64,000 bases of DNA from Leucothrix mucor DSM 2157 (lineage in GTDB: Bacteria; Pseudomonadota; Gammaproteobacteria; Thiotrichales; Thiotrichaceae): positions 3,773,501-3,837,500 of the forward strand of contig NZ_ATTE01000001.1 in the NCBI RefSeq assembly GCF_000419525.1, in the 5' to 3' direction. The position numbers and the translations under genes are program-made. Under the pieces are notes generated by a model. The model was not told the origin of the DNA and searched no databases. It saw only the letters and a list, made by a program, of their open reading frames with translations. Below, one piece after another: positions 29,911 to 37,554 of the stretch. How positions within the stretch are numbered: position 1 is the stretch's first letter; the number at the start of each line of letters is the position of its first letter.

Positions 29911-32487
29911 ATGGGGTTAAAATTTGGTGGCTGCGCAGGCAGCGCTTCCAGCCGGATTCATCGGGAGTTACCCGCATGCACCACCCTATCGCTATGCATG
30001 GCTATTGCCCTGTCCATTCCCGTTACACTCATTCCAACTCCAGCAAGCGCCGATCAGGCGAGCGACATGCAAGCCATGTTCCTCAAAGCCTTTGGCTCTA
30101 AGAAAAAAGCCACGCCTTCCCAATTCACCGTCGACTTAAAGATTGATGGCGAAACGCATCAGTCGGTCATGGTGTTTAATAACAAGCAGCAAGTGGTGAG
30201 TCGGGTAAAGACAGTCGACCTCATCCCGCAGCTAAAATCCATCTTAAAAGAAGACGTGTTTTTAGAGCTGGAAAAAGCCATTGGCGACACCAAAGAAGTC
30301 AGCTTTGAATGGCTGGCTAAACATGATATTAAAGCCGCGTACGATACCGCCGCCTTGAGCCTGAATCTGGCACTCGACCCTGAACAACGCGAACCGCTGG
30401 TGCTCTCTTTACTGCAAGAACTGTCATCCACCATTCGCAAAGACAATAAAGTAGAAGCCAGCCAAGTCAGTGGTTACTTAAACCTATATACCAATACCGA
30501 GCTCTCCTATCAGGAAGATGAGCACAGTACCGACTTTCAGCTTCAGCTCGATGGCAGTCTAACCATCGACAAAGCCACCCTGCAAAGCCAGCTAACCCGA
30601 AACACTGATGACTGGTCGCTGGATAAAACCTACATAACCTATGACGAACCTGAAAACTTAAGACGCTACCGTGCCGGCGAAGTCAGCGCGATTACGCGTA
30701 ATTTTCAAGATAGCTTCTCGCTGATCGGGCTATCGGTGAGTAAAGACTTCACCTTAGATAAAACGCAGGAAACACAGCCAAAAGCCAGCGAGCGACTGAT
30801 CTTAACCACCCGCTCCGATGTCATTATCTTACTCAATAACTTTCAGATCGAGCGCTACACACTGGCACCCGGTACTTACTTATTAGAAGACATTGGTTTG
30901 AGTAATGGCCAAAACGACCTGACGCTAAAAATCATCGACTCCTTTGGTAAAGAGACCATTAAGCAGTCCTCCCAATTATTTGATACCCGCTTACTAAAAC
31001 CTGAGCTCTCCAAATACGCCTTCGCAGTCGGCGCACTAAGCAATAGCGACACGGATGAGTTTGCGGTGAATGGCATTTACCAATATGGCGTCTCCGATAC
31101 CTTAACTGCCGGAGCGGACGCACAAGTCATTGGAAAGCAGTTTTTACTCGGCGCAGAAGCGCTAAAAGTGGTGAATGCGGGCGTGTTTGATACTGGCATT
31201 GCAATCAATGGCGATGCCTCCGGCGTCTCTGGTGCAGCGGCCAGCGTAAAATTTAAACCGAGTTTCTCCCGCGAAAAAGGCTCCGTGCATTGGGATGTCG
31301 GCGGTGAAGTGCGTTCCGAGCAATTTACCACCACACTATTTACCACCACCCTCAGCGATACAGACTCAGACACCGAAGTAACGGATGATAGAAGCTTAGA
31401 GACGACTCTCTACCTCAACACCAGCAAATTGTTATTTGATAAATGGAACACCTCACTGGGAGTCAACTACAGCCGTTTCTATGGTGCGGATGATGCGCTA
31501 TCGCTGGACTTATCAACCTCCCGCCGCTTTGCCAAAGGCATTAGCTTTAGCGCAGGCTTAAACTATCAGGAAGACAGCGACTGGAGCGTTAAGGCGCAGT
31601 TATCCGTACCGCTTGGTGGCAAACAATCGCGACGCAAGCGGCTGGGCCTACTCGCCAATGGCAAAGATGACTCTTTTGAAGCGCGCTATGAAATTAAAGC
31701 ACGCAACTCAATCGGGCGGGATAGCCTATCCGGCAACCTGATACACCGCCAAAAAGGCAGCAGCTCAGAAGACAGAGCCGAAGGCGCAGTCAGGTTCCCG
31801 CAATTTGAGTCGCACTTTAGCGCAAGCCATTTAAGCTCCGACAGCCTCAATCAACAGCGCTTGCAAGTGGGCGTAAATACCAGCTTAGCCTGCGCCGGAG
31901 AAGACTGCGCCATCACCTACCCCATTGAAGATAGCTTTGCACTGGTTGGCGGCCCTAAAAACCAGAAGCAAGCCATTGCGCTGAATACCGGCAACCGACG
32001 CTTTGTGTACTCAGAAGATGAAGACTCCATGCTCCCGATCAGCTACGCCGCCCTAATTCCAACACGCGACAGTAAGGCGGTGATCCATCTGGATGACTAC
32101 CAAACGCAGCGCATAACCGTTGATGAAGTCTCCCTACCCTTTGGCTACAACCCCGAGAAAACCGAGTTTGAAGCCTCCCCAGGCTATCACCACGGCTTTA
32201 GCTTTGATGTCGGTGGCGAGCCAGGCACGGTAGTCGATGGCGTACTCGTAGATAAAGACGGCAAGCCGCTTGCCTATAAAGGTGGCCAATGGATTTCCAC
32301 TAAGAACAAAGATAAAGCCATTGCCTTCTTCTCAAACAAAGCAGGCCGCTTCCGTGTGCCCTCTATGGTCTCTGGCAGCTATCGCCTTGAGCTGCATGAC
32401 TACCCCAATATGGCACCGGTAGAAGTCGATATAAGCATGCAGGATAATGGCGTTCAGGATCTGGGCAACGTCGCCATTCTCCTATAA
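29911..32487 (+). CDS. Outer-membrane usher, CS1/alpha-like
   Basis: About 858 residues from ATG 29911; GTG 29896 and an internal ATG near 29995 are alternatives. A signal peptide ends near PTPASA|DQ. The N-terminal ~200 residues would form the periplasmic recruitment region. The middle has ERLILTTRSDVIILLNNF and APGTYLLEDIGLSNGQNDLT, the pattern just before the beta-barrel of ushers, then many amphipathic strands with acidic turns. The C-terminal region has GEPGTVVDGVLVDKDGKPL and LGNVAILL, typical of usher C-terminal domains. It follows the chaperone and precedes three pilin-like genes after a 610-base gap, which supports the call. It would thread chaperone-bound subunits through the outer membrane. 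The plug domain was not clearly delimited. Confidence 0.82.
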   Translation: MGLKFGGCAGSASSRIHRELPACTTLSLCMAIALSIPVTLIPTPASADQASDMQAMFLKAFGSKKKATPSQFTVDLKIDGETHQSVMVFNNKQQVVSRVKTVDLIPQLKSILKEDVFLELEKAIGDTKEVSFEWLAKHDIKAAYDTAALSLNLALDPEQREPLVLSLLQELSSTIRKDNKVEASQVSGYLNLYTNTELSYQEDEHSTDFQLQLDGSLTIDKATLQSQLTRNTDDWSLDKTYITYDEPENLRRYRAGEVSAITRNFQDSFSLIGLSVSKDFTLDKTQETQPKASERLILTTRSDVIILLNNFQIERYTLAPGTYLLEDIGLSNGQNDLTLKIIDSFGKETIKQSSQLFDTRLLKPELSKYAFAVGALSNSDTDEFAVNGIYQYGVSDTLTAGADAQVIGKQFLLGAEALKVVNAGVFDTGIAINGDASGVSGAAASVKFKPSFSREKGSVHWDVGGEVRSEQFTTTLFTTTLSDTDSDTEVTDDRSLETTLYLNTSKLLFDKWNTSLGVNYSRFYGADDALSLDLSTSRRFAKGISFSAGLNYQEDSDWSVKAQLSVPLGGKQSRRKRLGLLANGKDDSFEARYEIKARNSIGRDSLSGNLIHRQKGSSSEDRAEGAVRFPQFESHFSASHLSSDSLNQQRLQVGVNTSLACAGEDCAITYPIEDSFALVGGPKNQKQAIALNTGNRRFVYSEDEDSMLPISYAALIPTRDSKAVIHLDDYQTQRITVDEVSLPFGYNPEKTEFEASPGYHHGFSFDVGGEPGTVVDGVLVDKDGKPLAYKGGQWISTKNKDKAIAFFSNKAGRFRVPSMVSGSYRLELHDYPNMAPVEVDISMQDNGVQDLGNVAILL

Positions 32488-33097
32488 ACACCTAACGCCT
32501 CGCCGAATACTTTAGCCAATACCCTCCTGATAATTGCCACTCCACTACTCCGCCTGTCTGCAACACTAAGAATTTCCCTAAAAAATCCCTCAATACCCTC
32601 CGACTAAATGCCCTCCAAAATCCGGCCAAATACGCAAAACCCCGACGACTGGCCCAAAATTCTCATTCACTACCTATTCAGCTTTGATTTTGTAAGCCAA
32701 CCTGAAACAGCGATAGAAAGTGCCTCAGCCAATCACGAAAAAAACACCCAGGCAACTCATCGTTCCGCAACAGAATCACTCTCTAAGATCACACGAAAAA
32801 CAAATAATTTATATAAAAATTAACAACTTATAAAAAACAGAACCACCTCTAATAACGGCCCAATATCGCTAATAGAAAATAAAGACATCGTTATCATTTA
32901 AAGGAAAACAAACCTCTAAAATACCTATTTAAAAAGACGATCTCCTGCCACCACTCGTCTGTAAACGCCGAAACTGAACAGATATTAAGATTCGTTCATA
33001 ATCCGTTCATATAATATTCAGTAAAGTAGGCACCAGATTTGAGACGCTTCCCCCAGCTTTCAAATACTCTAATTATAAAAATAAACAGGTATACAAA
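32488..33097 (+). promoter_or_regulatory. 610-bp AT-rich leader/promoter region before the pilin genes
   Basis: No convincing gene was seen; a 71-codon frame at 32608-32823 has no recognisable features and lies in low-complexity sequence. A TATAAT box is at 33010-33015, with a weak -35 (TTAAGA, 32985-32990, 19-base spacing). The last 63 bases (33035-33097) are repeated before the second pilin gene (33619-33681). A separate promoter for the pilins is likely, so subunits can be made in excess over chaperone and usher. Confidence 0.45.
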
Positions 33098-33583
33098 ATG
33101 AAAAAGTTTTCCCCGATCCTAGCTTCAGCCGCATTCGTTATTCTTAGCTCTTCTGCCATGGCAGCAACCGATACTAAGACAATTGATATTGAAGTTATTC
33201 AGGGTACTTACGCAGAACTGGTTGGTTCAGCAGTAGATGGCAACATCAACAACATCGACATGGGTAAGATCACTGGTAACTCAGCGACTTCTCTAGGTAC
33301 ATTAGGTGTTAAATCTAACGGCAAGAATTGCGAAATCTCTTTCTCAACATTAAATAACTACCGCTTAAAACACGAAACCAGCGGAGCGACACTGAAGACA
33401 TTTTTCCTGAACTATCAGGGCACTAATATCTATTCAAACGTTGATGAAAACTCAAACCGTAAATTAGATTCTTGTGTGATGGCAGCCAGCGCACTGACTT
33501 TTGAAACATCGGGTGAAGCACCAGATGTAATCGAAGCCGGTACTTACAAAGACACAGTGACAATTACTCTGACCGCTGAGTAA
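33098..33583 (+). CDS. Small pilin-like fimbrial subunit, copy A
   Basis: 161 residues. A signal peptide ends at SSSAMA|ATDTK. The mature ~138 residues have two cysteines (KNC, LDSC) that could form a disulfide. The C-terminal strand TYKDTVTITLTAE has alternating hydrophobics as in chaperone-usher subunits, where that strand is donated or complemented. The order chaperone, usher, subunits supports a major pilin of a CS1/alpha-like fimbria. It differs from copy B at only about eight residues, while silent positions differ more, implying selection on the protein. No family name could be confirmed without a search. Confidence 0.8.
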   Translation: MKKFSPILASAAFVILSSSAMAATDTKTIDIEVIQGTYAELVGSAVDGNINNIDMGKITGNSATSLGTLGVKSNGKNCEISFSTLNNYRLKHETSGATLKTFFLNYQGTNIYSNVDENSNRKLDSCVMAASALTFETSGEAPDVIEAGTYKDTVTITLTAE

Positions 33584-33681
33584 GACTCCACCCCACTTTA
33601 AAGCAAGTAATAGATGATAGATTTGAAACGCTCCCCCCAGCGTGCAAACCTTCTAAATATAAAAATAAATAGGTACACAAA

Positions 33682-34167
33682 ATGAAAAAGTTTTCCCCGA
33701 TCTTAGCTTCAGCCGCATTCGTTATCCTTAGCTCTTCTGCGATGGCAGCGACTGACACTAAAACAATCGACATTGAAGTCATTCAAGGTACTTATGCTGA
33801 ATTAGTAGGTTCCGCAGTGGATGGCAACATCAACAACATCGATATGGGTAAAATCACCGGTAACTCTGCAACGTCATTGGGTACATTGGGCGTAAAGTCT
33901 AACGGTAAAAACTGCGCGATTTCTTTCTCGACATTGAACAACTACCGCTTAAAGCACGAAACAAGTGGAACCACACTGAAGACTTACTTCCTGAGCTACT
34001 TAGGCACTAACATCTATTCAAACGTTGATGAAAACTCGACTAGAAAGCTGGATTCGTGTGTGATGGCAGCCAGTGCGCTGAATTTTGAAACATCTGGCGA
34101 AGCACCAGACGTAATCGAAGCCGGTACTTACAAAGACACTGTGACAATTACTCTGACCGCTGAGTAG
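33682..34167 (+). CDS. Small pilin-like fimbrial subunit, copy B
   Basis: 161 residues, about 95% identical to copy A. Changes include NCAISF for NCEISF and KTYFLSYLG for KTFFLNYQG. The signal peptide is identical, as are the cysteine positions and the terminal strand. It lies 98 bases after copy A with a matching 63-base leader, so the whole 549-bp unit (33035-33583 and 33619-34167) is a tandem duplication with a period of 584 bases. A strong terminator follows at 34201. Confidence 0.8.
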   Translation: MKKFSPILASAAFVILSSSAMAATDTKTIDIEVIQGTYAELVGSAVDGNINNIDMGKITGNSATSLGTLGVKSNGKNCAISFSTLNNYRLKHETSGTTLKTYFLSYLGTNIYSNVDENSTRKLDSCVMAASALNFETSGEAPDVIEAGTYKDTVTITLTAE

Positions 34168-34200
34168 GAAAGAGATACCTTTTTGTAAAAAAAGCTAGTA

Positions 34201-34239
34201 GGTTAGGACGCTCTAATACGCGTCCTAACCTCGTTTTTT
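34201..34239 (+). terminator. Terminator between pilin copies A/B and pilin C
   Basis: An 11-bp perfect stem (GGTTAGGACGC 34201-34211, complement 34220-34230), 8-base loop, then six T at 34234-34239. It sits 34 bases after the second pilin and 17 bases before the third, so read-through would set the lower level of the third subunit. Confidence 0.9.
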
Positions 34240-34255
34240 ATAAGAAGGAACATAA

Positions 34256-34735
34256 ATGACAACATTCCCCCGTGCTGTCTTTTTAACTGCATTGATTGTT
34301 TCAACATCAGCAGCACTTGCCACCAGCGACACTAAGACTATTAATGTCCAAGTCACTCAAGGCACCTTTGCCGAACTCACCGGATCTGCGGTAGATGGGC
34401 ATATCAACACCGTCAGTATGAACAATATTGAGTCGAATGCCGCTGTTTCATTGGGAACATTAGGCGTGAGATCAAACGGCGACAGCTGCGCACTTAAGTT
34501 TTCTACGCTTAATAACTTCGCGATGATTCATGATACGACGGGTTCGCTGCTTAAACGTTACCAACTCAGCTATCTTGGGCGTAGTGTCTCGTCTAATGAT
34601 GCGCCGACTATTCGTCTGGATGCTTGCACGATTAACAATCAACTACTGACCTTTGCAGCACGTGGCAATATGCCGGAAGTGATCGAAACAGGTTGGTATC
34701 AAGATCGGGTCACCATCACTTTGACCGCAGAGTAA
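34256..34735 (+). CDS. Diverged pilin-like fimbrial subunit C
   Basis: 159 residues, clearly homologous to copies A and B: TKTINVQVTQGTFAEL, GSAVDGHIN, SLGTLGVRSNGDSCAL and the C-terminal YQDRVTITLTAE. It diverges in the middle. The signal peptide ends near ALATS. Both cysteines are kept. A good ribosome binding site (AAGGAA) precedes the ATG. Because it lies beyond a terminator it is probably a minor subunit, such as an adaptor, initiator or terminator of the fibre; that role is inferred. Confidence 0.8.
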   Translation: MTTFPRAVFLTALIVSTSAALATSDTKTINVQVTQGTFAELTGSAVDGHINTVSMNNIESNAAVSLGTLGVRSNGDSCALKFSTLNNFAMIHDTTGSLLKRYQLSYLGRSVSSNDAPTIRLDACTINNQLLTFAARGNMPEVIETGWYQDRVTITLTAE

Positions 34736-34750
34736 TTTTTTGAACAAGCT

Positions 34751-35017
34751 ATGAAAATATCGTTATCGCAAGCCCTTGAAGACTATGTAAACAAAAAGGT
34801 CGGCAGTGGTCTTTACCGCTCAGCCGATGAGATCATCGAAGAAGCCCTTCTGCTGCTGCAAAAACAAGAGCAAGCGCTGGAACGTCGCACTCAACGCGAT
34901 GGTTTACTCACCCAACGACTCGCAGCACCGCGTAAAAAAGTCATCGCGCCTGCCGAGACGAGAAAAGGCATTCTGGAAAGCTTAAAAGATGAATATATTG
35001 GAACACGGCGTAGCTGA
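34751..35017 (+). CDS. ParD/CC2985-family antitoxin-like protein, no toxin partner seen
   Basis: 88 residues. The N-terminus has a ribbon-helix-helix pattern (MKISLSQALEDYVNKKVGSG, SADEIIEEALLLLQ), as in ParD-type antitoxins, with a charged C-terminal tail that would wrap a toxin. It begins 15 bases after the third pilin stop, so it may be cotranscribed with it. No ParE/RelE-like gene lies next to it; the neighbour is a convergent MarR regulator. It could be an orphan antitoxin or a repressor of the fimbrial genes. Confidence 0.72.
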   Translation: MKISLSQALEDYVNKKVGSGLYRSADEIIEEALLLLQKQEQALERRTQRDGLLTQRLAAPRKKVIAPAETRKGILESLKDEYIGTRRS

Positions 35018-35022
35018 AAAGC

Positions 35023-35460
35023 TTACAAACCCCGCCCCAAGTTAGCCACCATCTTTTCGCCTAAGCTTAAAAACTGAGCGAGCTCTGCATCGCTAATGCC
35101 CTCGCGCATATTCGTTAGCGTTACAAAATCAAACTCCTGAAGCCCTTTAAAGCACGCCGAGCCCTGCTCACTCAAGATGAGAAACTGGCTGCGCTTATCA
35201 TTTGGATTCGCCACTTTTTCAACAAGCCCTTTGTCAACTAACTCTTTGACCAGTCTCGTTATTTGCCCCTTATCCTTTCTCAAGTGATCCGCTAAGGCAT
35301 TAGACGTGCAGCCTTCAATGTGGTGAATACTGCGCAAAATAATGAAGTGTAACGGCGATAACTCCAGACCTTGCGCCTTCAGGTGCTCAGTCATTGAGTG
35401 CTTCAGGCCTCCCAATATTTGAATGAACATACTTTGTAACTCTGACTGATAACCTTTCAT
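35023..35460 (-). CDS. MarR-family transcriptional regulator
   Basis: 145 residues. The winged helix spans ~35-100: LSPLHFIILRSIHHIEGCTS, NALADHLRKDKGQITRLVKE, then a wing with DKRSQFLILSEQG. It is divergent from a DUF2798 membrane protein gene across a 111-base gap with two matching palindromes, so it very likely represses both genes. The ligand is unknown. Confidence 0.92.
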   Translation of the reverse strand: MKGYQSELQSMFIQILGGLKHSMTEHLKAQGLELSPLHFIILRSIHHIEGCTSNALADHLRKDKGQITRLVKELVDKGLVEKVANPNDKRSQFLILSEQGSACFKGLQEFDFVTLTNMREGISDAELAQFLSLGEKMVANLGRGL

Positions 35461-35478
35461 CTTACCCTTCCATAAATT

Positions 35479-35497
35479 TAGTTGACTTAGTCAACTA
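35479..35497. promoter_or_regulatory. MarR operator 1
   Basis: Perfect palindrome TAGTTGAC-TTA-GTCAACTA, 18 bases upstream of the marR start. It shares both half-sites with the palindrome at 35522-35540. The size and symmetry suit a MarR dimer. Confidence 0.8.
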
Positions 35498-35521
35498 CAA
35501 CATCTAAGATTCTCACCATTA

Positions 35522-35540
35522 TAGTTGATATTGTCAACTA
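35522..35540. promoter_or_regulatory. MarR operator 2
   Basis: Palindrome TAGTTGA-TATTG-TCAACTA, 31 bases upstream of the DUF2798 start. Its centre is 43 bases, about four helical turns, from that of operator 1, so two dimers would sit on the same face of the DNA. Confidence 0.8.
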
Positions 35541-35571
35541 AATTACACACATCACACCTTAGAGAACACTC

Positions 35572-36015
35572 ATGCCAAAACTAGCACAGAAAATTCTAAT
35601 CATTGCTTCTATCATTGCAACCTTGGGCGGCACCTTAACCTTTTTAATGACATGGCGCAGTATCGGTTTTAGCGACACATTCGTGACATCGTGGCTGTCT
35701 TCATTTGCCTTATGCGTGCTGTGTATCGCACCGCTGGGTGGCGTGATTTCGTATGCGCTCAACCGGACGATTAATGCCGTGTTGCCAAACTTCTCCAGCC
35801 TTCAGAAAAACATCACGTTTGGCTTCGGAATGGCATTCATTATGGAAGCGATTATGGGCGCAGTCACTACCATGAACCTGCATGGCTATGAATCATCCGT
35901 CTTTGCCAGCCAATGGTCTGCTGCATTTTTAGCGGCGCTGCCAGTTGGGATCGTGTTTTCGATCGTTATGTCGTTGGTGATTAAGCCGCGTTTGGAGACG
36001 TTTTTGGCGAGTTGA
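35572..36015 (+). CDS. DUF2798 inner-membrane protein
   Basis: 147 residues with four hydrophobic segments (about 8-30, 42-62, 82-104 and 116-138) and the paired-repeat layout of DUF2798 proteins. The function is not known. Divergent pairing with a MarR repressor and two shared operators suggests induction by a small molecule or stress. A role in efflux or membrane adaptation is only a guess. Confidence 0.82.
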   Translation: MPKLAQKILIIASIIATLGGTLTFLMTWRSIGFSDTFVTSWLSSFALCVLCIAPLGGVISYALNRTINAVLPNFSSLQKNITFGFGMAFIMEAIMGAVTTMNLHGYESSVFASQWSAAFLAALPVGIVFSIVMSLVIKPRLETFLAS

Positions 36016-36047
36016 TGGATACAGCGTAACGAGAAGCTCTCGCCAGC

Positions 36048-36630
36048 CTACCGCCAAACAACATCCTCATAAATATCATCCAGGCACAAGCCTGCACTGA
36101 AGCGACTAGTCCCGTCCTCGCATTGCACAAGGATAGTATCCATCGAGGAAAGCGCTGAAACTTGCCATGCCCCCTCCTCATCTCGTTGGTAATAATCAAC
36201 ATGCTTTCTGTCAGCAGAAATCAGAAGGTAATAGCGAAGGCTGTCTAGCTCACTGTAAGCCAGCCACTTTTCACGTCGGTCAACTGCCTCAGTCGACGGG
36301 GATAATACTTCAGCAATTAAACACGGCGCATCTTTGTAATGACTATGATCGTCGTTCTCATTACAAACCAGCATAACGTCCGGGTAATAAAAACGTTCTC
36401 CGTTTTCGATGCGAAGCTTCATATCGCTCATGAAGACACCACAACGACCGCCTCGGGCTTTACTCCGAAGCTGAAAGAAAACATTCCCCGCTATACGATT
36501 ATGATTTTTCGCCTGCCACTGCCATTGCATAAACTGCACCTGTCACATATTCACGACGCGTTTCCGCACGCTCTTCTCCGTCTAAATACTCTTCAGCTGA
36601 CAATGTTGTTTTGATGACTGCTTTTGACAT
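36048..36630 (-). pseudogene. Uma2-family (DUF820) endonuclease-like gene with a frameshift
   Basis: From an ATG at 36630 the minus strand reads MSKAVIKTTLSAEEYLDG and continues to VYAMAVAGEK, then hits a stop. The rest of the family pattern continues in another frame: NHNRIAGNVFFQLRS, FYYPDVMLVC, PCLIAEVLSPSTEAVDRREK, ending at 36048. The usual family text here would be GEKHNRIA; removing one base at about 36504, beside a run of five T, restores it. The catalytic-type residues (PDVMLVC, EVLSPST, EKWLAY) are intact downstream. A separate start at 36539 could give a 163-residue fragment lacking the N-terminus. Uma2 proteins have the PD-(D/E)xK fold; their role is unclear. Confidence 0.82.
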
Positions 36631-36739
36631 GACTGGTTACCATTTTTTACTGCGTTTAGATAAACACAACATAGCAGGATAACTCTCTAAAATAACTGAT
36701 AAAAGTTACCGCCACCGACATGCCCGAGGATCAGTGCAA

Positions 36740-36988
36740 TCAGGCCCGCTGCTGTCGGCTTCTGAGAATGGCTGCCGTCAGTAATACGACGGTTAAGGAC
36801 AAACACACCACCGCCATAACGACATACGCTTCCAGTGTTTGCTGGTGATAGACGATGCTCTCGACGGGCTCGAAATAGCGGCCGGTTTCATCATATGGGT
36901 AGTGCCAGACGGAGTAGCTCAGGTAGGTGGAGAGAATGCCGAGTAGAGCGAAGAGGTAGCTGGCGTAGTAGAGAGTTTTGGTTAGCAT
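36740..36988 (-). CDS. Small two-TM membrane protein, unknown function
   Basis: 82 residues from the ATG at 36988, chosen because AAAGAG lies just upstream; a start 13 codons earlier is possible. There are two hydrophobic segments, LYYASYLFALLGILSTYL and AYVVMAVVCLSLTVVLLTAA, separated by a polar loop, with a basic C-terminal tail (RSRQQRA). No family was recognised. It stands alone between the Uma2 pseudogene and the C-protein module. Confidence 0.6.
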   Translation of the reverse strand: MLTKTLYYASYLFALLGILSTYLSYSVWHYPYDETGRYFEPVESIVYHQQTLEAYVVMAVVCLSLTVVLLTAAILRSRQQRA

Positions 36989-37253
36989 TATATCTCTTTG
37001 AAATCTCATAGATGACCCGCGATTCACTTAGTATAAAACTGCCTCTAAACCACCACAAATATGCCGTGCGAACCAATCGTATCTTCCTGTTTTTGAGCCA
37101 CTACCATGATCACCAATGGGCTAAACACCTTGATGAGTCACAAATAGAACTGGGGTCTGGAAAGCGGCAAGTGGTTCCTGAAGGTCGCTATGATGAGCGC
37201 TATAAAATTACTGTGCCTGAATCTTTGAAGACCAATAGGAAACCATAGCATGT
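36989..37253 (+). other. Gap with a possible degraded coding remnant
   Basis: A short frame (37012-37248) includes GSGKRQVVPEGRYDERYKIT, which reads like real protein but lacks a ribosome binding site and a recognisable family. It may be a remnant of a gene lost when the neighbouring module was acquired, or chance. Nothing else was seen before the C-box at 37254. Confidence 0.25.
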
Positions 37254-37280
37254 GACTTATAGTCCGTAGACTTATAAGTC
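37254..37280 (+). promoter_or_regulatory. C-box: operator for a restriction-modification-type controller protein
   Basis: Two boxes in tandem: GACTTATAGTC (37254-37264) and GACTTATAAGTC (37269-37280, perfectly palindromic), separated by CGTA. This is the GACT-n-AGTC arrangement recognised by controller (C) proteins of restriction-modification systems, including the GT in the spacer. It lies 46 bases before the start of the controller-like gene and implies autoregulation. Confidence 0.8.
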
Positions 37281-37326
37281 TAGCTTGATGAGTATGTTTT
37301 GCACTTAAACTACTCAAAATAAGCAA

Positions 37327-37554
37327 ATGACGGACAATATTCTCCTCGCCTTCGGTGCCAGAGTAAAAGAGCTACGTCTCGCTAAAGAGCTCAGCCAAGA
37401 AAAGCTAGCTCAAATCTGTGAGCTAGACCGAACTTACATTAGCGGCATTGAAAGAGGGATTAGAAATGTCGGCTTACTAAACGTCAAAAAGCTTTCAGAT
37501 GCTCTAGAAATATCACCCTCTGAACTACTTCGGTTTGGAGATGATAATGTCTAA
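37327..37554 (+). CDS. Controller (C)-type helix-turn-helix regulator
   Basis: 75 residues, all of it a lambda-repressor/XRE-type helix-turn-helix: FGARVKELRLAKELSQEKLA, then ELDRTYISGIERGIRNVGL. The LDRTYISGIER-x-xRN stretch is the signature of C proteins such as C.Esp1396I and C.PvuII, which bind C-boxes to time expression of a restriction enzyme. A C-box is present upstream. No ribosome binding site is evident before the ATG, as in some leaderless C genes. The gene overlaps the next gene by 8 bases, so the two are translationally coupled. No methyltransferase is adjacent. Confidence 0.88.
   Translation: MTDNILLAFGARVKELRLAKELSQEKLAQICELDRTYISGIERGIRNVGLLNVKKLSDALEISPSELLRFGDDNV

Noticed and set aside
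32608..32823. 71-codon reading frame before the pilin genes
   Set aside because: AT-rich, no ribosome binding site, no signal peptide or family pattern; treated as part of the leader region.
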